Shown here in pieces: positions 63,137-64,000 of a stretch of 64,000 nt of DNA. Each line of letters opens with the position of its first letter. Positions within the stretch are counted from its first letter, which is position 1. The stretch covers positions 29,203-93,202 of the forward strand of contig MPUH01000156.1 in NCBI GenBank assembly GCA_001970955.1, in the 5' to 3' direction. Both the position numbers and the translations under genes were made by a program. Under the pieces are notes generated by a model. It ran no database searches. It was not told the origin of the DNA and worked only from the letters and a program-made list of their open reading frames with translations. The DNA comes from Stentor coeruleus. Its lineage: Eukaryota; Ciliophora; Heterotrichea; Heterotrichida; Stentoridae.

Positions 63137-63844
63137 TTTTTAATTTTTATAGAATGACCTATTTTTTATCGATAAATGGTTTTTTGAGACACTTTTGATA
63201 TTGTTTGTATATAAGATATTAGTAGTATCTATTATTTTTTTATTGTTGTGAGAAGCGGAGTGGAGAAAATCAAGTATTTTTTTGAAGATTTTTAGGTATT
63301 TTGTTGTTAAGAAAACAAGTGCTGTTGAATTCGGTAATTTTTTATTGTTTAAGCTTGGATTATTATGAAGATAAAATCACAGATAGAAATAAGAATATTT
63401 TATAAGTTTTTTTGAGTACTATAGAGATAATTTTATCATATTAAAGTGAGAGTCATATGAAAATATTTTATGAAATAAGGCGATGTTTAGAATGCCTTAT
63501 AAACAGTTTTTAAAATCCTGACAAGGAAAAGTTGTTCGGCTCTTCTACTGGGATTATATTTATATAATTAAATAAATTTTATCACCAGTCAAATTTTGAT
63601 TGACTATCTTCAGCCTCTCAGCAATTTTTCTTATTTTCACTATTTTTTTTATTCTCCAGTGTTTTTTCAATAATTCTCCAATTTTCTGTTTTTTATTTCT
63701 ATTACAATTTTTTTGGCACAAAGAAATCTAATCACCAATTCTCAGCAAAAACCTTTCTTCTTTTACTTTTCAATACTAAAAAAATATATTTTTACTTAAC
63801 AATTTTCCTTGTAATATAAAAGACTATTATAAATATATTTTTAC
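63137..63844. other. Spacer with 5' flank of the giant gene and 3' flank of the MGC microgene
   Basis: 63137-63500 is G-rich on the plus strand (5' flank of the minus-strand giant gene). 63521-63844 belongs to inverted-repeat arm 2 and is C-rich. No other gene seen. Confidence 0.5.
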
Positions 63845-64000
63845 TTAATTATGTCGTGGACGATCTTGATTGATATTTACATTCTCAAAAATTATTGAAG
63901 ATGCTTGACTAACAGACCTTGTCCTGAGACTTTTAGACTTCATTGGTATGCATCCCATAATTTAAGTATTAATAATTTAAAGATAAAATCAAAGATTGAC
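63521..64000. repeat. Inverted repeat arm 2 (partner 42244-42579)
   Basis: Reverse complement of arm 1 at about 99% identity over 335 aligned bases, with an additional internal 63765-63908 that corresponds to the N gap in arm 1. It reaches the end of the window and may continue. Confidence 0.9.
63845..63958 (-). CDS. 37-residue putative dually acylated microprotein (MGC family), intact copy
   Basis: ATG at 63958, TAA at 63845. MGCIPMKSKSLRTRSVSQ start: Gly2/Cys3 acylation signal and five basic residues, then SSIIFENVN. A possible 16-nt intron (gtaaatatcaatcaag) near the end would change the last residues. The near-identical DNA at 42286 and the related gene at 41510 suggest a small gene family. 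Its flank composition agrees with a minus-strand gene. Confidence 0.5.
   Translation of the reverse strand: MGCIPMKSKSLRTRSVSQASSIIFENVNINQDRPRHN

Noticed and set aside
1-64000. Reassigned ciliate code (TAA/TAG as Gln, or TGA as Trp)
   Set aside because: Frames of 2000-3300 codons use TGG for Trp and end at TAA, TAG or TGA at expected positions.
1-64000. tRNA, rRNA, CRISPR arrays, transposase genes or telomeric repeats
   Set aside because: None recognised by eye on either strand; a tRNAscan or covariance-model search would be needed to exclude small RNAs.

Overview
The window looks like macronuclear DNA of a heterotrich ciliate, most probably Stentor coeruleus or a close relative. Three things in the sequence point there. 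Genes are AT-rich and tightly packed. TAA, TAG and TGA all end reading frames, and tryptophan is TGG throughout, so the standard code is used rather than a reassigned ciliate code. Several genes are completed only by removing introns of exactly 15 nt (GT...AG); I place eight: one in the START-domain gene, one in the zinc-knuckle gene, one in the multi-pass membrane gene, four in the giant coiled-coil gene and one in the Amt gene. The species name is an inference from code plus intron length.

Layout. 1-8 kb: the 3' end of a coiled-coil gene, a lipid-anchored START-domain protein, a Cys-rich protein, coiled-coil proteins and a CCHC zinc-knuckle protein. 8.9-16 kb, all minus strand: a multi-pass membrane protein, a DUF229 (sulfatase-like) protein, a PI-PLC X-domain protein broken by an assembly join, and a protein ending in a CaaX box. 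16.7-31.2 kb, plus strand: phytochelatin synthase, a 3356-residue coiled-coil protein with four introns, and two probable cytoskeletal/axonemal proteins. 31.2-38.3 kb: a protein with two cyclic-nucleotide-binding folds, a vWA protein with a Sec23/24-type zinc finger and a Gly-Met-Pro repeat, and a divergent Amt/Rh transporter. 38.5-47.6 kb: small basic proteins, a Prx5-type peroxiredoxin lacking its peroxidatic Cys, tiny MGC proteins, PP2C, a MORN-repeat protein and a coiled-coil protein. 48.3-63.1 kb, minus strand: a giant RNF213-like AAA+ gene, split by two non-triplet tandem duplications and one in-frame TAG. 63.5-64.0 kb: a near-identical inverted copy of the MGC-gene segment at 42.2-42.6 kb.

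There is no operon logic; neighbours are independent eukaryotic genes. Themes that recur are coiled-coil/cytoskeletal proteins, N-terminal acylation signals (MGCC, MGNNCS, MGCxP) and signalling modules (PP2C, cNBD, PLC, START). Spacers carry a consistent strand bias: C-rich before starts and G-rich after stops on the sense strand. Four single-N positions (14302, 39191, 39418, 42336) mark contig joins. At the first three the flanks repeat each other directly; at the fourth both flanks match the inverted copy at the window end. Some broken frames are therefore assembly artefacts. The most interesting items are the RNF213-like giant that has an RZ finger but no visible RING, the MGC microprotein family on a 21-kb-spaced inverted repeat, the Amt without its twin histidines, and the fact that every detected 15-nt intron carries an in-frame stop.
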